This document shows, piece after piece, positions 42,261 to 51,224 of a DNA stretch of 64,000 bases. The notes beneath the pieces are model-generated. The model was not told where the DNA came from. It saw only the letters and a program-made list of their open reading frames with translations, and searched no databases. This DNA is from Chitinimonas prasina. GTDB lineage: Bacteria; Pseudomonadota; Gammaproteobacteria; Burkholderiales; Chitinimonadaceae. Each line of letters opens with the position of its first letter. Position 1 is the stretch's first letter. The position numbers and the translations under genes were made by a program. The stretch is taken from NCBI RefSeq assembly GCF_030160395.1, contig NZ_BSOG01000002.1, forward strand, positions 1,148,947 through 1,212,946. The letters run 5' to 3'.

Positions 42261-42433
42261 AGAGCCTGTTCAAAGTCTTTTCGCCGCGCCGTTCGCAACC
42301 TTGCCGGATGAAGGGCAAGGCGCAAGACGCGCAGCAGTACGGGTACCGTCAGCGGCTTGCAACGCCGCCATTCGCAGGCAAGGCTGCGAACCCGAAGGGC
42401 CGGCGCGCGGCGAAAAGACTTTGAACAGGCTCT
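42261..42433. repeat. Long copy of the AAGAGCCTGTTC palindromic repeat (173 bp)
   Basis: Left arm 42261-42285 and right arm 42409-42433 are exact 25-bp inverted repeats enclosing about 120 bp of GC-rich DNA. The same arms occur closely spaced at other loci, so this copy looks like a small non-autonomous mobile element (MITE-like) from which the short forms may derive. The interior has no gene. Confidence 0.8.
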
Positions 42434-42559
42434 ATGGGTTGACTGACAGGCATGCAGCCATGCCTGTAGGGTGACTGCAGTCTATTGCCACCAAGAATAC
42501 CCATAAACCAGAAAGAAACGATTAGACTGATCGCAGAATACGAACAATCAAGGCAAGCC

Positions 42560-43498
42560 ATGGATCAACTCCACGCCATGCAGGTCTACCTGCGGGTCGC
42601 CGAACTCGCCAGTTTCACCCAGGCAGCCGACAGCATGGGTCTGCCCAAGGCCAGCATCTCGTCCGCCGTACAACAACTAGAAAGCCAGTTGGGCACCCGC
42701 CTGCTGCACCGCACTACCCGCAAGGTGCAGATGACCCAAGACGGCCAGGCCTACTACGAGCGCTGCCGCGATCTGCTGGCCGATATGGATGAGCTGCAAA
42801 GCATGTTCCAGCTCGGTCAGGGCAGCCTTTCAGGCAGGCTCCGGGTCGATATGTCCAGCGGCATCGCCCGGCATATCGTGGTGCCGCGCCTGCCCGAATT
42901 CCTGCAAACCCATCCACTGCTGGATATCGAGCTAAGCAGCACAGATCGCCGGGTCGATCTGGTGCGCGAGGGATTCGACTGTGTCCTGCGGATAGGTACG
43001 CTGGTCGACTCCAGTCTTATTGCCCGCCCATTGGGACATCTGCGCCTGCTCAATTGCGTCAGCAACAGCTATCTGGCCCGCCACGGCCAGCCCCAGCAGC
43101 TGCATGAGCTGGCCCAGCACCAGCTTATCCACTACCTCCCCACACTAGGTGCCAAGGCAACGGGCTTCGAGTACATCGATCCCGCCAGCGGAGAAAACCG
43201 CTTCCTACCCATGCCAGGCAAGATATCGGTCAACAATGCCGATGCCTATCTGGCGGCCTGCCTCGCAGGCCTGGGTCTGATACAGGTACCCGAAATCGGC
43301 ATCCGCGATCACCTTGAGAGCGGAAGCCTGGTCGAGGTCATGCCGCAATATCGGGCCTCTCCCATGCCTGTCTCCCTGCTCTACGCTCATCGCCGCCAGT
43401 TACCCAAGCGGGTACACGCCTTCATGACCTGGCTAACCGCCATCCTGCAGCCTTATCTCGATCAACCAGCCCCACCTGCTGACGCCCTGCGCCGATAG
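42560..43498 (+). CDS. LysR-family regulator
   Basis: 312 residues from the ATG at 42560 (MDQLHAMQVYLRVAELASF). The winged HTH is SFTQAADSMGLPKASISSAVQQLESQLG; the effector domain (GRLRVDMSSGIARHIVVPRLPEF) belongs to the large group that often controls an adjacent oxidoreductase. It is divergent from the SDR gene, which may be its target. Its 3' end overlaps the next gene on the opposite strand by 37 bp. Confidence 0.88.
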   Translation: MDQLHAMQVYLRVAELASFTQAADSMGLPKASISSAVQQLESQLGTRLLHRTTRKVQMTQDGQAYYERCRDLLADMDELQSMFQLGQGSLSGRLRVDMSSGIARHIVVPRLPEFLQTHPLLDIELSSTDRRVDLVREGFDCVLRIGTLVDSSLIARPLGHLRLLNCVSNSYLARHGQPQQLHELAQHQLIHYLPTLGAKATGFEYIDPASGENRFLPMPGKISVNNADAYLAACLAGLGLIQVPEIGIRDHLESGSLVEVMPQYRASPMPVSLLYAHRRQLPKRVHAFMTWLTAILQPYLDQPAPPADALRR

Positions 43499-43971
43499 AG
43501 CAGCATCGCCCATATCCATAAAGCCAGCTCCAGTGCGAATGACCAATGCAGCAGGAAGTTCAGCCACCAGGGCTGATACAGGGCAGGTACAGTGAATAGC
43601 GCATAGGGCCTATCTACCCAAGGTGCCAGCCACCAGATATCGCCCACGATGCTATCGAGCAGAATATGGAGCACGCCCCCTAGGCAAAAGATGACGCAGA
43701 TTGCGGCATACCGGCTGCCTCGTTGCAGCCACTGCCAGGCCAGGGCGACCAACAGCACAGCGAACCAGAACACCGGCCAATGCGAAAAATAGGTGTGATG
43801 GTGATGCTGCCTTCCGTCCACCAGGTGGAAGTAAAACATATCAAGATCCGGCGCCAGGGCACCGATAATCCCGAATGCGAGCAAAGCCATGCGGCCCACA
43901 CCGCTGGCGGCAAACCGCTTAGACAGGTAGTGGGTAGCAATATAGCCCGAGGGGCCATGACCGATAATCAT
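43462..43971 (-). CDS. YdjM-type membrane metal-dependent hydrolase (DUF457)
   Basis: 169 residues, four predicted membrane helices. The conserved polar motifs of the family are visible: HGPSGYIATHYLS at the start, GALAPDLDMFYFH, the His-rich HHHHTYFSHWP and LHILLDSIVG. These are probable metal ligands of a membrane hydrolase of unknown substrate. It overlaps the convergent LysR gene by 37 bp at their 3' ends. Confidence 0.82.
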   Translation of the reverse strand: MIIGHGPSGYIATHYLSKRFAASGVGRMALLAFGIIGALAPDLDMFYFHLVDGRQHHHHTYFSHWPVFWFAVLLVALAWQWLQRGSRYAAICVIFCLGGVLHILLDSIVGDIWWLAPWVDRPYALFTVPALYQPWWLNFLLHWSFALELALWIWAMLLYRRRASAGGAG

Positions 43972-44055
43972 GGAAAACCAAAGATGGATAATAAGGAAAC
44001 CAGCCTAACACCCCTATCGCCGCATCGCGAAGGCACACCACTCCAGGCAGCAACC

Positions 44056-44487
44056 ATGCATACCCACACCATTCACGTATTTGACACCCTGCCCGCGAGC
44101 CCGACAGCGCAGGTCGACCAAGGGCTGGACCTGGCCAATATCGCTGCCGCCCCTTTGCAGGATGTACGTCCGCTTGCATGCTTTGTGCAGTCGGTCGATC
44201 AGGTCACCCTGGGTGGCGCCGTGGGTCGGACATGGGGGCTGTGCTGCGAGCTGCAGCAATTGTGGGTTGATCCGGCGCAGCGGCAACAGGGCATCGCCAG
44301 TGCCTTGCTGGCCTCATTCGAGGCCCAAGCCCGCCAGCGCGGTTGCCAGCTGTGCTATCTGGAGACTTTCAGCTTCCAGGCACCCGGCTTCTACCAAAAG
44401 CAGGGCTATCAGGTGCAGGCCGAGCTGGCGGGGTTTCCCGATGGCATCGTCAAGTATCTGATGAGCAAGGCGCTGCTTGCCTCTTAG
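44056..44487 (+). CDS. GNAT-family N-acetyltransferase
   Basis: 143 residues from the ATG at 44056. The acetyl-CoA site is LQQLWVDPAQRQQGIASALLASFEAQA (Q-x2-G-x-A form), followed by CYLETFSFQAPGFYQKQGYQ, the usual beta-bulge end. The substrate is unknown. It is followed at once by a palindromic repeat that would serve as terminator. Confidence 0.85.
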   Translation: MHTHTIHVFDTLPASPTAQVDQGLDLANIAAAPLQDVRPLACFVQSVDQVTLGGAVGRTWGLCCELQQLWVDPAQRQQGIASALLASFEAQARQRGCQLCYLETFSFQAPGFYQKQGYQVQAELAGFPDGIVKYLMSKALLAS

Positions 44488-44492
44488 CAACG

Positions 44493-44548
44493 AAGAGCCT
44501 GTTTACGATCTTTTCGCCCAGGGGTGAAAAGATCGTAAACAGGCTCTT
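44493..44548. repeat. Compact palindromic repeat, 23-bp perfect stem
   Basis: Left arm 44493-44515 (AAGAGCCTGTTTACGATC, then TTTTC) is exactly complementary to 44526-44548. It sits between two convergent genes, and its right end supplies the TAA stop of the nuclease gene. It probably acts as a bidirectional terminator. Confidence 0.85.
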
Positions 44549-45119
44549 AGCGGGCTCGTTGCTGCTGTCGATAGTCCCAGGGAGCCTGCGCGCCAGCGCG
44601 ACCCCACAAACCGCTACCCTGCTGCCGAGCCATCAACTGGGCAGCCTGGTATCGCCCATAAGCCAGTGCTGCCTGCTTGCCACGGGCGTACTGCTCGTAA
44701 TGCCAAGCGTGCCCGGCCTGCACTTGGGCCAATCCGATATCCACCTCGCCCAGGCTCACCTCGGCAACGCTACGGCCATATTTGTCCTGCCCCTGTAGAT
44801 TAAGCAACACTTGGCGGCCCAATACCTGCTTGGCCAGCATCAAGCCAGCCACCGTACCATCAGGCTGGGTGGATTCGGGTGCATCGACGTAGGCCAGCCT
44901 GACCTTGAGCGTGCTGCCATCCTCCAGCATGACTTCCAGGGTATCGCCATCTGCGACCTTGGTCACCCTGCCACTCAGGGCTTGACCATCAACAGAGCCA
45001 GGCGCTTGCTGATCTTGCCAGGCCATCCAGCAGGCGATAGTCAGCGCTGCCAATGCGGTGAGTCGGCCAACCCAGCTGCGGGTCGTGAGCACCCTTAAAA
45101 ACAGCGGGGCCAGCCTCAT
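44547..45119 (-). CDS. Membrane-anchored thermonuclease-like protein (SNase family)
   Basis: 190 residues with an N-terminal signal anchor (LTALAALTIACWMAW). The SNase-like OB fold follows: GRVTKVADGDTLEVML, then the catalytic region KVRLAYVDAPES and DKYGRSVAEV. The first Arg and the Asp residues of the active site are present. It would be an exported or periplasmic nuclease. Its start overlaps the hpnC stop by 4 bp (ATGA). Confidence 0.85.
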   Translation of the reverse strand: MRLAPLFLRVLTTRSWVGRLTALAALTIACWMAWQDQQAPGSVDGQALSGRVTKVADGDTLEVMLEDGSTLKVRLAYVDAPESTQPDGTVAGLMLAKQVLGRQVLLNLQGQDKYGRSVAEVSLGEVDIGLAQVQAGHAWHYEQYARGKQAALAYGRYQAAQLMARQQGSGLWGRAGAQAPWDYRQQQRAR

Positions 45120-45955
45120 GAGCGTATGGCCTTGGGGAACACTGCGCGTAGCAGCAACATGGGCCAGTCGCGCGCAGTCAGCTTGGGGCGATGGCGGAAA
45201 ACGTCATAGCCGGCTTGTTCTATCTTCCTGAGTATGGCGTCGCCGCCCAGCACCGTCAGCCGTATCTCCAGGCCCAGGCGGCCAGGTAGGGCCATACCTA
45301 GCGGCGAGCCGCTGCGCAGCATGCGACGGGTACGGTCTACCTGAAAGGCCATCAGCGCACGCCAGTTTTCATCTACCCTGCCCTCGGCAATCTGGGCTTC
45401 ACTGACGCCAAAACGGGCCAGCTCGTCCTGCGGCAGGTAGACCCTGTCTTTCTGCCAGTCTATGGCCACGTCCTGCCAGAAATTGATCAATTGCAGGGCC
45501 GCACAGATACCATCGGACCAAGCCAGGTTCTTGACGCTGGCACGACCGGCCAGATGCAGCACGATGCGGCCCACCGGGTTGGCAGAGCGGCGGCAATACT
45601 GCATGACCTCGCCAAAGTCGGCGAAACGGGTCTTGACCACATCCTGGGCAAACGCATCCACCAGATCACGAAACAGTTGCAGCGGCACCTGGTGCGGGGT
45701 GATGACCTGGTCGCGCAGGTCGCGGAACAGGGTGTGCTGGGGCTCTCTGCCGGCTTGCAGGCCATCCAGTTCGGCCAGGTAGCCATTCAGCAGCGTCAGG
45801 CGTTCTGCCGGGCTGAGATCGCCTTCATCGGCAAAATCGTCTGCCGTGCGGGCGTAGCGATAGACGATGGCCACCGGCCTGCGCATTGCCTTGGGCAGCA
45901 GCAGGGAGGCGACCGGGAAATTCTCGTAATGATCTATGGCGTAGTTGTCTGGCAT
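45116..45955 (-). CDS. hpnC: Squalene-synthase-like HpnC
   Basis: 279 residues of the trans-isoprenyl diphosphate synthase class. Aspartate-rich motifs are YARTADDFADEGD (about 34-46) and NFWQDVAIDWQKDRVYLP (about 158-175), with NPVGRIVLHL between. HpnC with HpnD and HpnE makes squalene for hopanoids. HpnD and HpnE are not in this window, so the assignment to that pathway is by family alone. Confidence 0.85.
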   Translation of the reverse strand: MPDNYAIDHYENFPVASLLLPKAMRRPVAIVYRYARTADDFADEGDLSPAERLTLLNGYLAELDGLQAGREPQHTLFRDLRDQVITPHQVPLQLFRDLVDAFAQDVVKTRFADFGEVMQYCRRSANPVGRIVLHLAGRASVKNLAWSDGICAALQLINFWQDVAIDWQKDRVYLPQDELARFGVSEAQIAEGRVDENWRALMAFQVDRTRRMLRSGSPLGMALPGRLGLEIRLTVLGGDAILRKIEQAGYDVFRHRPKLTARDWPMLLLRAVFPKAIRS

Positions 45956-46043
45956 GGCGCCGGATTATACGGCGCTCGCCCGCAAAGCTTGTGCTCGCCA
46001 TGCATGGCAAGCCAAATTTTTCGCCCGCCAGACCTTAGGCCTG

Positions 46044-46262
46044 TTAAGCGTAGGTATCGATCTTGCCGCGATGCTGGGAAATCTGCGCGGCGATCTGGTT
46101 TTTTTCCTGCAGGCGCTCGACACCCTGCTGCGCAACGGCCATCTTCTTGCGGTCCAGCCGGTCTACCTGCTGCTGTACATCGTTCATGACCAGCCGCGTA
46201 CTCTCCTGCAGCGTTTGGGAGAGGTTGGCGCTCATCCCGCGTACTTCGCTCAATCCTGCCAT
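46044..46262 (-). CDS. Small helical protein (72 aa), function unknown
   Basis: From MAGLSEVRGMSANLSQTL, preceded by CAGGAG at a good distance. The rest is a charged, Gln-rich helix (VQQQVDRLDRKKMAVAQQGVERLQEKNQIAAQI) likely to form a coiled coil. No family is recognised. Confidence 0.6.
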   Translation of the reverse strand: MAGLSEVRGMSANLSQTLQESTRLVMNDVQQQVDRLDRKKMAVAQQGVERLQEKNQIAAQISQHRGKIDTYA

Positions 46263-46479
46263 GGTATGGCTCCTGTCTATGTCATGTCGGCTGTGGGCTC
46301 GCCCTGCTGGAAACAGGGCGGCGGTCCTCATTCCGGCTTGATGGCCTGGGCATGGGCAGGACAGCTCTGACTTCACTGTAATGCTTGAACAGGGCGGGCA
46401 GCAAATGTCGCGGATATGCGGTAAACGTTTGTGATGGGCGCGGGTCCTGAATGACTTGCGCCGCTAACAGGCGCAAGGA

Positions 46480-47337
46480 CTACTTCCGCGTTACCACCAC
46501 ACCGCTGGCAACGATCAACCCCATGGCCAGCCAGCTGGAAAGGTCATGGGCGTCCCCCCAGATCAGCATGCCGAACAAGCTGGAGCACAGCACCGTGGCA
46601 TAAGCCAGGCTGGCCACCACCAGGGTACGCCCACGGCTGTAGGCCCGGGTCATGGCCAATTGCGCCAGCGTGGCGCAAGCGCCCATGCCCAGCACGATCC
46701 AGATATTGCTCCAGGTCAGCGGGCTGAAGCGATCAAAAAGCATCCAGCCACCTGCAGCGACGGTGGCGATCAGCGAGAAATAGAACACCGTACGCCATTC
46801 GGGCTCACCCGCCTCGCCCAGCATGCGTACATTCAAATAGGCAATGCCCGCCCCTAAGCCCGAGCACAGGCCTAATAACCCGGCCAGCCATTGGTCTCGC
46901 TCGAACGTAGGCTGCAGCAGGATGACGGTACCGGCAAACCCCAGCAACAGGCCGCCGAACAGCTGCCAGGATGGCCGCTCGTGCAGCCACAGGGTGGTCA
47001 ACAAGCCCAGGAACAGCGGTGAGGTGTAGTTGAGGGTGACCGCCGTGGCCAGCGGCAGGTGGGCAATGGCGTAGAAATACAGCATCAGGGAAATGGTGCC
47101 GGCAATCGCTCGGGTGAACTGCTTGCCCAGCACCGGGGTTGCCAGCGAGCCACCACGTAGCAGCACCACGCCGCCCACCACCAGGAATCCCACGAAACAG
47201 CGGTAGAACACCAACTCCGCCGTACTGAAGTGCGCCGCACCCAGCTTGACGAACACACCCATGCAGGCGAACAGGACCGAGGCGACCAGCATCCAGAACG
47301 GGCCGGAATGGAGTAAGGCGTGTGGCAATCGAGACAT
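46480..47337 (-). CDS. EamA-family (DMT superfamily) transporter
   Basis: 285 residues from MSRLPHALLHSGPFWML. Ten hydrophobic segments form two EamA repeats, each starting with a helix like FWMLVASVLFACMGVFVKLG and containing motifs such as AELVFYRCFVGFLVV and ATAVTLNYTSPLFLGLL. Such carriers export metabolites; the substrate is unknown. Confidence 0.85.
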   Translation of the reverse strand: MSRLPHALLHSGPFWMLVASVLFACMGVFVKLGAAHFSTAELVFYRCFVGFLVVGGVVLLRGGSLATPVLGKQFTRAIAGTISLMLYFYAIAHLPLATAVTLNYTSPLFLGLLTTLWLHERPSWQLFGGLLLGFAGTVILLQPTFERDQWLAGLLGLCSGLGAGIAYLNVRMLGEAGEPEWRTVFYFSLIATVAAGGWMLFDRFSPLTWSNIWIVLGMGACATLAQLAMTRAYSRGRTLVVASLAYATVLCSSLFGMLIWGDAHDLSSWLAMGLIVASGVVVTRK

Positions 47338-47536
47338 GGCGCAGATTCTACCGGTGCCTACCCGGTTACAGCCGCTCGCGGGCAAATATATGGCCCGCCA
47401 CAGGGCTCAAGCGCTGGCTGCAACCAAGCGAATTCCGGTGACGCTACGGAAAAGGGCTGAGGGAATGGATTGCCGCCAGGGATGGCGCGTGCCTGGTTCC
47501 CATGACTACCGTCACATGCCTAGGTCACGGCAGCGC

Positions 47537-48652
47537 TCAAACCTTCAGCAACAGCGCGCCCGACAGCAGCTTCATCAGCTCGCCCTGGCGATGGGTGCCT
47601 GTCTTCCAGAACATGGATTTCAACTGAGTACGGACAGTGGAAACCTGTACCTGCAGTCGCTCTGCCGATTCAGCAGGAGTCCACCCCTCCAGCAGCAAGG
47701 CCGCCAGCCGGCATTCGGCGGGCGACAGGCCATAGAGGGCCGCCAGCACATCCAGCGGCTGGGCATCGCTGGCGCTGGGGTCATGGGCCATCAGCAGCAC
47801 CAGCGGGCGCTGTGAATCCGCCACCAGTGGCGAGCCCGCCGGCAGCGGGGCCACCAGCACGGTCAGACGGCCGCCGTCCTGCCGCTCCAGTGCCAGTGCG
47901 CCACTCTGCGCCGTGCGCGAGGTAGCCTGGGTCAGCAAGGACGTGAGGCGGGCATGTACGGCCGGCGCATCAGCCAGCAGGCGGCCCTGGCGCACCGCCA
48001 TCCCCGGCAAGCCACCTTCATCGGCTGCATGGTTGGCAAACAGTACCCTGCCATCCCCATCCAGCACCCATATGGGCGCTGCCAGCCTGTCCAGCGCCTG
48101 CCGCGCCACAGCGGCCTGCATGCGCAGGCGCGAGAACTCGGTAGATAGCCGGCAAGCCAGCTCCAGATGTGGCGAGAGCCGGGTCAGCAGTTCGGTGTCG
48201 CTATCGCTGAATGGTTCGGCATCCGGGCCGCGCTGAAAACCGATCAGCGCCTCGATCCGTCCATCGTCAAATGCGCGGGTGCCAATAAGCCGGCGCAAGC
48301 CGTTGGGCAGCATATAGCGCTGGAAAAATTCATTCTTCGCCACAAACGCATCATCGAAATGCTGGTGCTCCGCCACCCACTCACCCACTGGCGTACGGTT
48401 GACGATCATCGTCCACGGGTCCATCGCCACATAGCGTTCGGCATAGTTGGCAAGCGATTGTTCGCTGTGGCCAAAGCTATGCCACTGCCTGGGCTTGCTG
48501 GCGTGCTTGTCACGCAGGTAGAAGCCACCCGAGGTTGCGTCGATAGCCTCGCCTATACGGCGAAGCAGATGATCCCATTTGGTGGGCTCAAGGACGACTG
48601 CATGTATGGAAGTAACCAGAAGATCGTATTGTCGGATTTTGAGTTCAGCCAT
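47537..48652 (-). CDS. LuxR-type HTH regulator with a sensory N-terminus
   Basis: 371 residues from MAELKIRQYDLLVTSIHAVV, preceded by GGGAGCGG. The N-terminal part (1-170) looks GAF-like and is followed by a PAS-like segment (about 180-290: APIWVLDGDGRVLFANHAA). The C-terminal HTH is LYGLSPAECRLAALLLEGWTPAESAERLQVQVSTVRTQLKSMFWKTG, a LuxR/FixJ-type domain. It does not have the canonical autoinducer-binding domain. Target genes are unknown. Confidence 0.8.
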   Translation of the reverse strand: MAELKIRQYDLLVTSIHAVVLEPTKWDHLLRRIGEAIDATSGGFYLRDKHASKPRQWHSFGHSEQSLANYAERYVAMDPWTMIVNRTPVGEWVAEHQHFDDAFVAKNEFFQRYMLPNGLRRLIGTRAFDDGRIEALIGFQRGPDAEPFSDSDTELLTRLSPHLELACRLSTEFSRLRMQAAVARQALDRLAAPIWVLDGDGRVLFANHAADEGGLPGMAVRQGRLLADAPAVHARLTSLLTQATSRTAQSGALALERQDGGRLTVLVAPLPAGSPLVADSQRPLVLLMAHDPSASDAQPLDVLAALYGLSPAECRLAALLLEGWTPAESAERLQVQVSTVRTQLKSMFWKTGTHRQGELMKLLSGALLLKV

Positions 48653-49046
48653 GTTTCCGCTCCCTGGGCGGACAGGGCGTTTTAATTGTGAACCGCATTC
48701 TCTACAAGCCAACGCTCATATACAAGCATTTATGCGCGCTATCCACCATATGGATGATGACGGCGTTGCATGGCGGACCTTATATTGGACTTATCCGCCC
48801 GAGGAGGAGGAAATCTCGGGAGGGGGGGGAAAACCACTCCCGGCTCGTGTGCAAACGCGAGTCACGTAGCAAGTTTTGGTGGTTGATCGGGTAAAGTCAA
48901 AGAAAATCCGGCAAATACCGTCAAAACGCATAAAACAGCGGGCAATCTACGGGTTGCCCGCAATCACTTGGTTGTCCCAAGCGTCATACAACACAGGCCA
49001 GCAATATGCTGGCCTGTTTGCTTGCATCACGCACCTACCGGCTTTG
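48653..49046. other. Intergenic region with a hairpin
   Basis: 394 bp without a gene. It contains the promoter region of the LuxR-type gene and a hairpin at 48992-49018 (ACAGGCCAGCA-loop-TGCTGGCCTGT) close to the end of the sensor-kinase gene, where it probably terminates transcription. Confidence 0.6.
48992..49018 (-). terminator. Probable terminator of the sensor-kinase gene
   Basis: A perfect 11-bp GC-rich stem with a 5-base loop lies 29 bp after the kinase stop. Its T-run is weak on both strands. Confidence 0.55.
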
Positions 49047-50906
49047 CTAGGTTGCCACACTGGCAGCACGGTCCGCCTGGCGGGGCAGCGTGAAATAGAA
49101 GGTGGCCCCCTGGTTGAGCGCGCCCTTGGCCCAGACGCGCCCATTGTGGCGGTTGACGATGCGCTGCACGATGGCCAGGCCCACGCCATTCCCCTCAAAC
49201 TCCTGCGGGCTGTGCAAGCGCTGGAAGGCGCCGAACAGCTTGTCTGCATAGGCCATGTCAAAACCGGCGCCATTGTCAGAGACATAAAAGGCATTCTGGC
49301 CATCAATATGGGTGGCGCCGAACTTGATCTCGCCATTGAGCGTCTTGGCGGTGAACTTCCAGGCATTGGCCAGCAGGTTCTGCAGGGCCACGCGCACCAG
49401 CTTGGGGTCGGCATCGGTGATCAGGTTGGGCATGATATTGATCGACACCTCGCGGCTAGGGTCGGCCAGTTTCAGGTCCTGGGTAATCTCGGTTGCAATC
49501 TCCGACAGGTTCACCGGCTGGGTGTTCACCTCGCTGCGCGTCAGCTTGGAGAGGTTGAGCAGGTCATCAATCAGGTTGGACATATTCTGGGTGGCCCGCC
49601 GTATCCGGCCCAGGTACTGCCTGCCGGCGTCATCAAGCTTGTCGGCATAGTCCTCCAGCAGCACCTGCGAGAAGCCGTCCACGCTGCGCAACGGTGCCCG
49701 CAGGTCATGCGAGACCGAATACGAGAACGCCTCCAGTTCCTTGTTGGCAGCCGCCAGCGCCTTTGTGCGCTGCTCCACCAGCTCCTCCAGGTGATTGCGG
49801 TAGTGGTTCAACTCGATCTCGGTTGACTTACGCGCCGAGATATCAATCAGGTAGCCCTGCAGGTGGCGCTCTCCGGCTTCATCGGGAATCGCAGTCGCCA
49901 CCAGCATCACCCACACCGACTTGCCATCCGAGCCCAGCATGCGGCACTCGAATTCGATGGTGTTGTCCTTGTCCTGGGTCTCGGTAAACAGCTTGTAGGC
50001 CAGGTGCCTGTCATCCTGGTGCAGATAGCTGGTGAGAAAGCCCTCGCTGTACCAGATGTGCAGCGGATACCCCAACAGGGTCTCCGCCTGCGGACCGATA
50101 TAGGTAAAGCGCCACTCGGCCGGATTGGCCTCCCACGGCACCACATTGGTCGATTCCACCAAGCGCCGATAGCGGTCTTCACTGGCGCGCAGGGCGTGCT
50201 CGATCTGCTTGCGCTGCAGGATGTCGGCTTCCAGTTCCTTGTTCTTGCTTTCCAGCTCACCAAACAGGCTATGCAGCGATTGCCGGGTAATTTCCAGGCT
50301 CTGCCCCAGCTTGCCTATCTCGTCCTGCCGCTTCCACTCAAACGGGGTCGAAAGATCACGCCGTGCCAGGCGTATGGATTCAGACATCAAGCGCTGCAGC
50401 GGGTTGAGCACGCGCTTTTGCAGTATGACCAGGATAAACGCCAGGCTGGCAATCAGCTGGATGGCAGCAGTAACGAAGTAATAGCGCTGGTACTGGTGGA
50501 TGGAGGCCAGCGCCGTACCATCGTCCATCTCCACCGTCACCTTGCCGATATCGTTGCCTTGCTTGGTGACATTCTGCGACAGCGTCTTGAGCTTGCCCTG
50601 GCGGCGCTCTGGACTGTTTTTCTCCAGGAAGGTACCCAGGGTGGCGTCCTGCACGATGACCCGGACTATGCGCTCGTCACTCATCACCGATTCGAGTAGC
50701 GGCTTGCCGGTATCGGGGGACAGGTTCCAGAGCGGCTCCTGCATGCCCAGCACCAGAATCTCGGTGATGCGGTTGTGATCCTCGCTCAGCCGCTTGATCA
50801 GGGAATCCTCCTGTCTTTGCAGGGTCAGATAGCTGATAAAGATGCCAGGCACCAGCAAGCCAGCCAGGATCGCAAGAACGACGGCTCGGCGTAGCGTTAG
50901 TGTCAT
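49047..50906 (-). CDS. Membrane sensor histidine kinase with PAS domain
   Basis: 619 residues from MTLTLRRAVVLAILAGLLVPG. Transmembrane helices at about 8-28 and 145-165 flank a periplasmic sensor. A HAMP-like linker (about 165-220), coiled coil, PAS/PAC domain (about 245-370) and kinase core follow. The phospho-acceptor His is in SYSVSHDLRAPLRSVDGFS; the N box is NLLANAWKFTA, and G boxes are SDNGAGFDM and GNGVGLAIVQRI. The H-box is of the phytochrome-like type. No response regulator adjoins, so it is an orphan kinase. Confidence 0.88.
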   Translation of the reverse strand: MTLTLRRAVVLAILAGLLVPGIFISYLTLQRQEDSLIKRLSEDHNRITEILVLGMQEPLWNLSPDTGKPLLESVMSDERIVRVIVQDATLGTFLEKNSPERRQGKLKTLSQNVTKQGNDIGKVTVEMDDGTALASIHQYQRYYFVTAAIQLIASLAFILVILQKRVLNPLQRLMSESIRLARRDLSTPFEWKRQDEIGKLGQSLEITRQSLHSLFGELESKNKELEADILQRKQIEHALRASEDRYRRLVESTNVVPWEANPAEWRFTYIGPQAETLLGYPLHIWYSEGFLTSYLHQDDRHLAYKLFTETQDKDNTIEFECRMLGSDGKSVWVMLVATAIPDEAGERHLQGYLIDISARKSTEIELNHYRNHLEELVEQRTKALAAANKELEAFSYSVSHDLRAPLRSVDGFSQVLLEDYADKLDDAGRQYLGRIRRATQNMSNLIDDLLNLSKLTRSEVNTQPVNLSEIATEITQDLKLADPSREVSINIMPNLITDADPKLVRVALQNLLANAWKFTAKTLNGEIKFGATHIDGQNAFYVSDNGAGFDMAYADKLFGAFQRLHSPQEFEGNGVGLAIVQRIVNRHNGRVWAKGALNQGATFYFTLPRQADRAASVAT

Positions 50907-51024
50907 GTATGAGGTCCCCGATATTCTTGTTGATTCATGCTGCACTTGCGGCCGATAGAGGGGCTGCCGGATAGTAAGGCGAGTCTGGCAATCATGTTAG
51001 CTGTGCCTGGCGATCGGCAACAAG

Positions 51025-51066
51025 GCCAATCTGGCCGAGCCAATCTGGCCGAGCCAATCTGGCCGA
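51025..51066. repeat. Three tandem copies of a 14-bp unit
   Basis: GCCAATCTGGCCGA is repeated three times without change, between the kinase and dadA genes. Each unit contains the palindrome TGGCCGA/TCTGGCC core. It may be a slippage product or binding sites. Confidence 0.8.
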
Positions 51067-51224
51067 ACAAGCCAACATTGCCACGCCCTCCGCCCGGAAG
51101 ACATGGCAAACTTGCCGACATAGCCTGCAAGCGCAGCCGCTACTTAGTTATTATTAGGCCCGCTACAGCGGCGATGCAAACGCCATCGCTTGCCCTGCCT
51201 GATATTGGCGCCAAGGAGAAACGG

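Noticed and set aside
42485-42559. Upstream extension of the LysR gene
   Set aside because: The LysR family N-terminus begins at the ATG at 42560; the extension has no family similarity.
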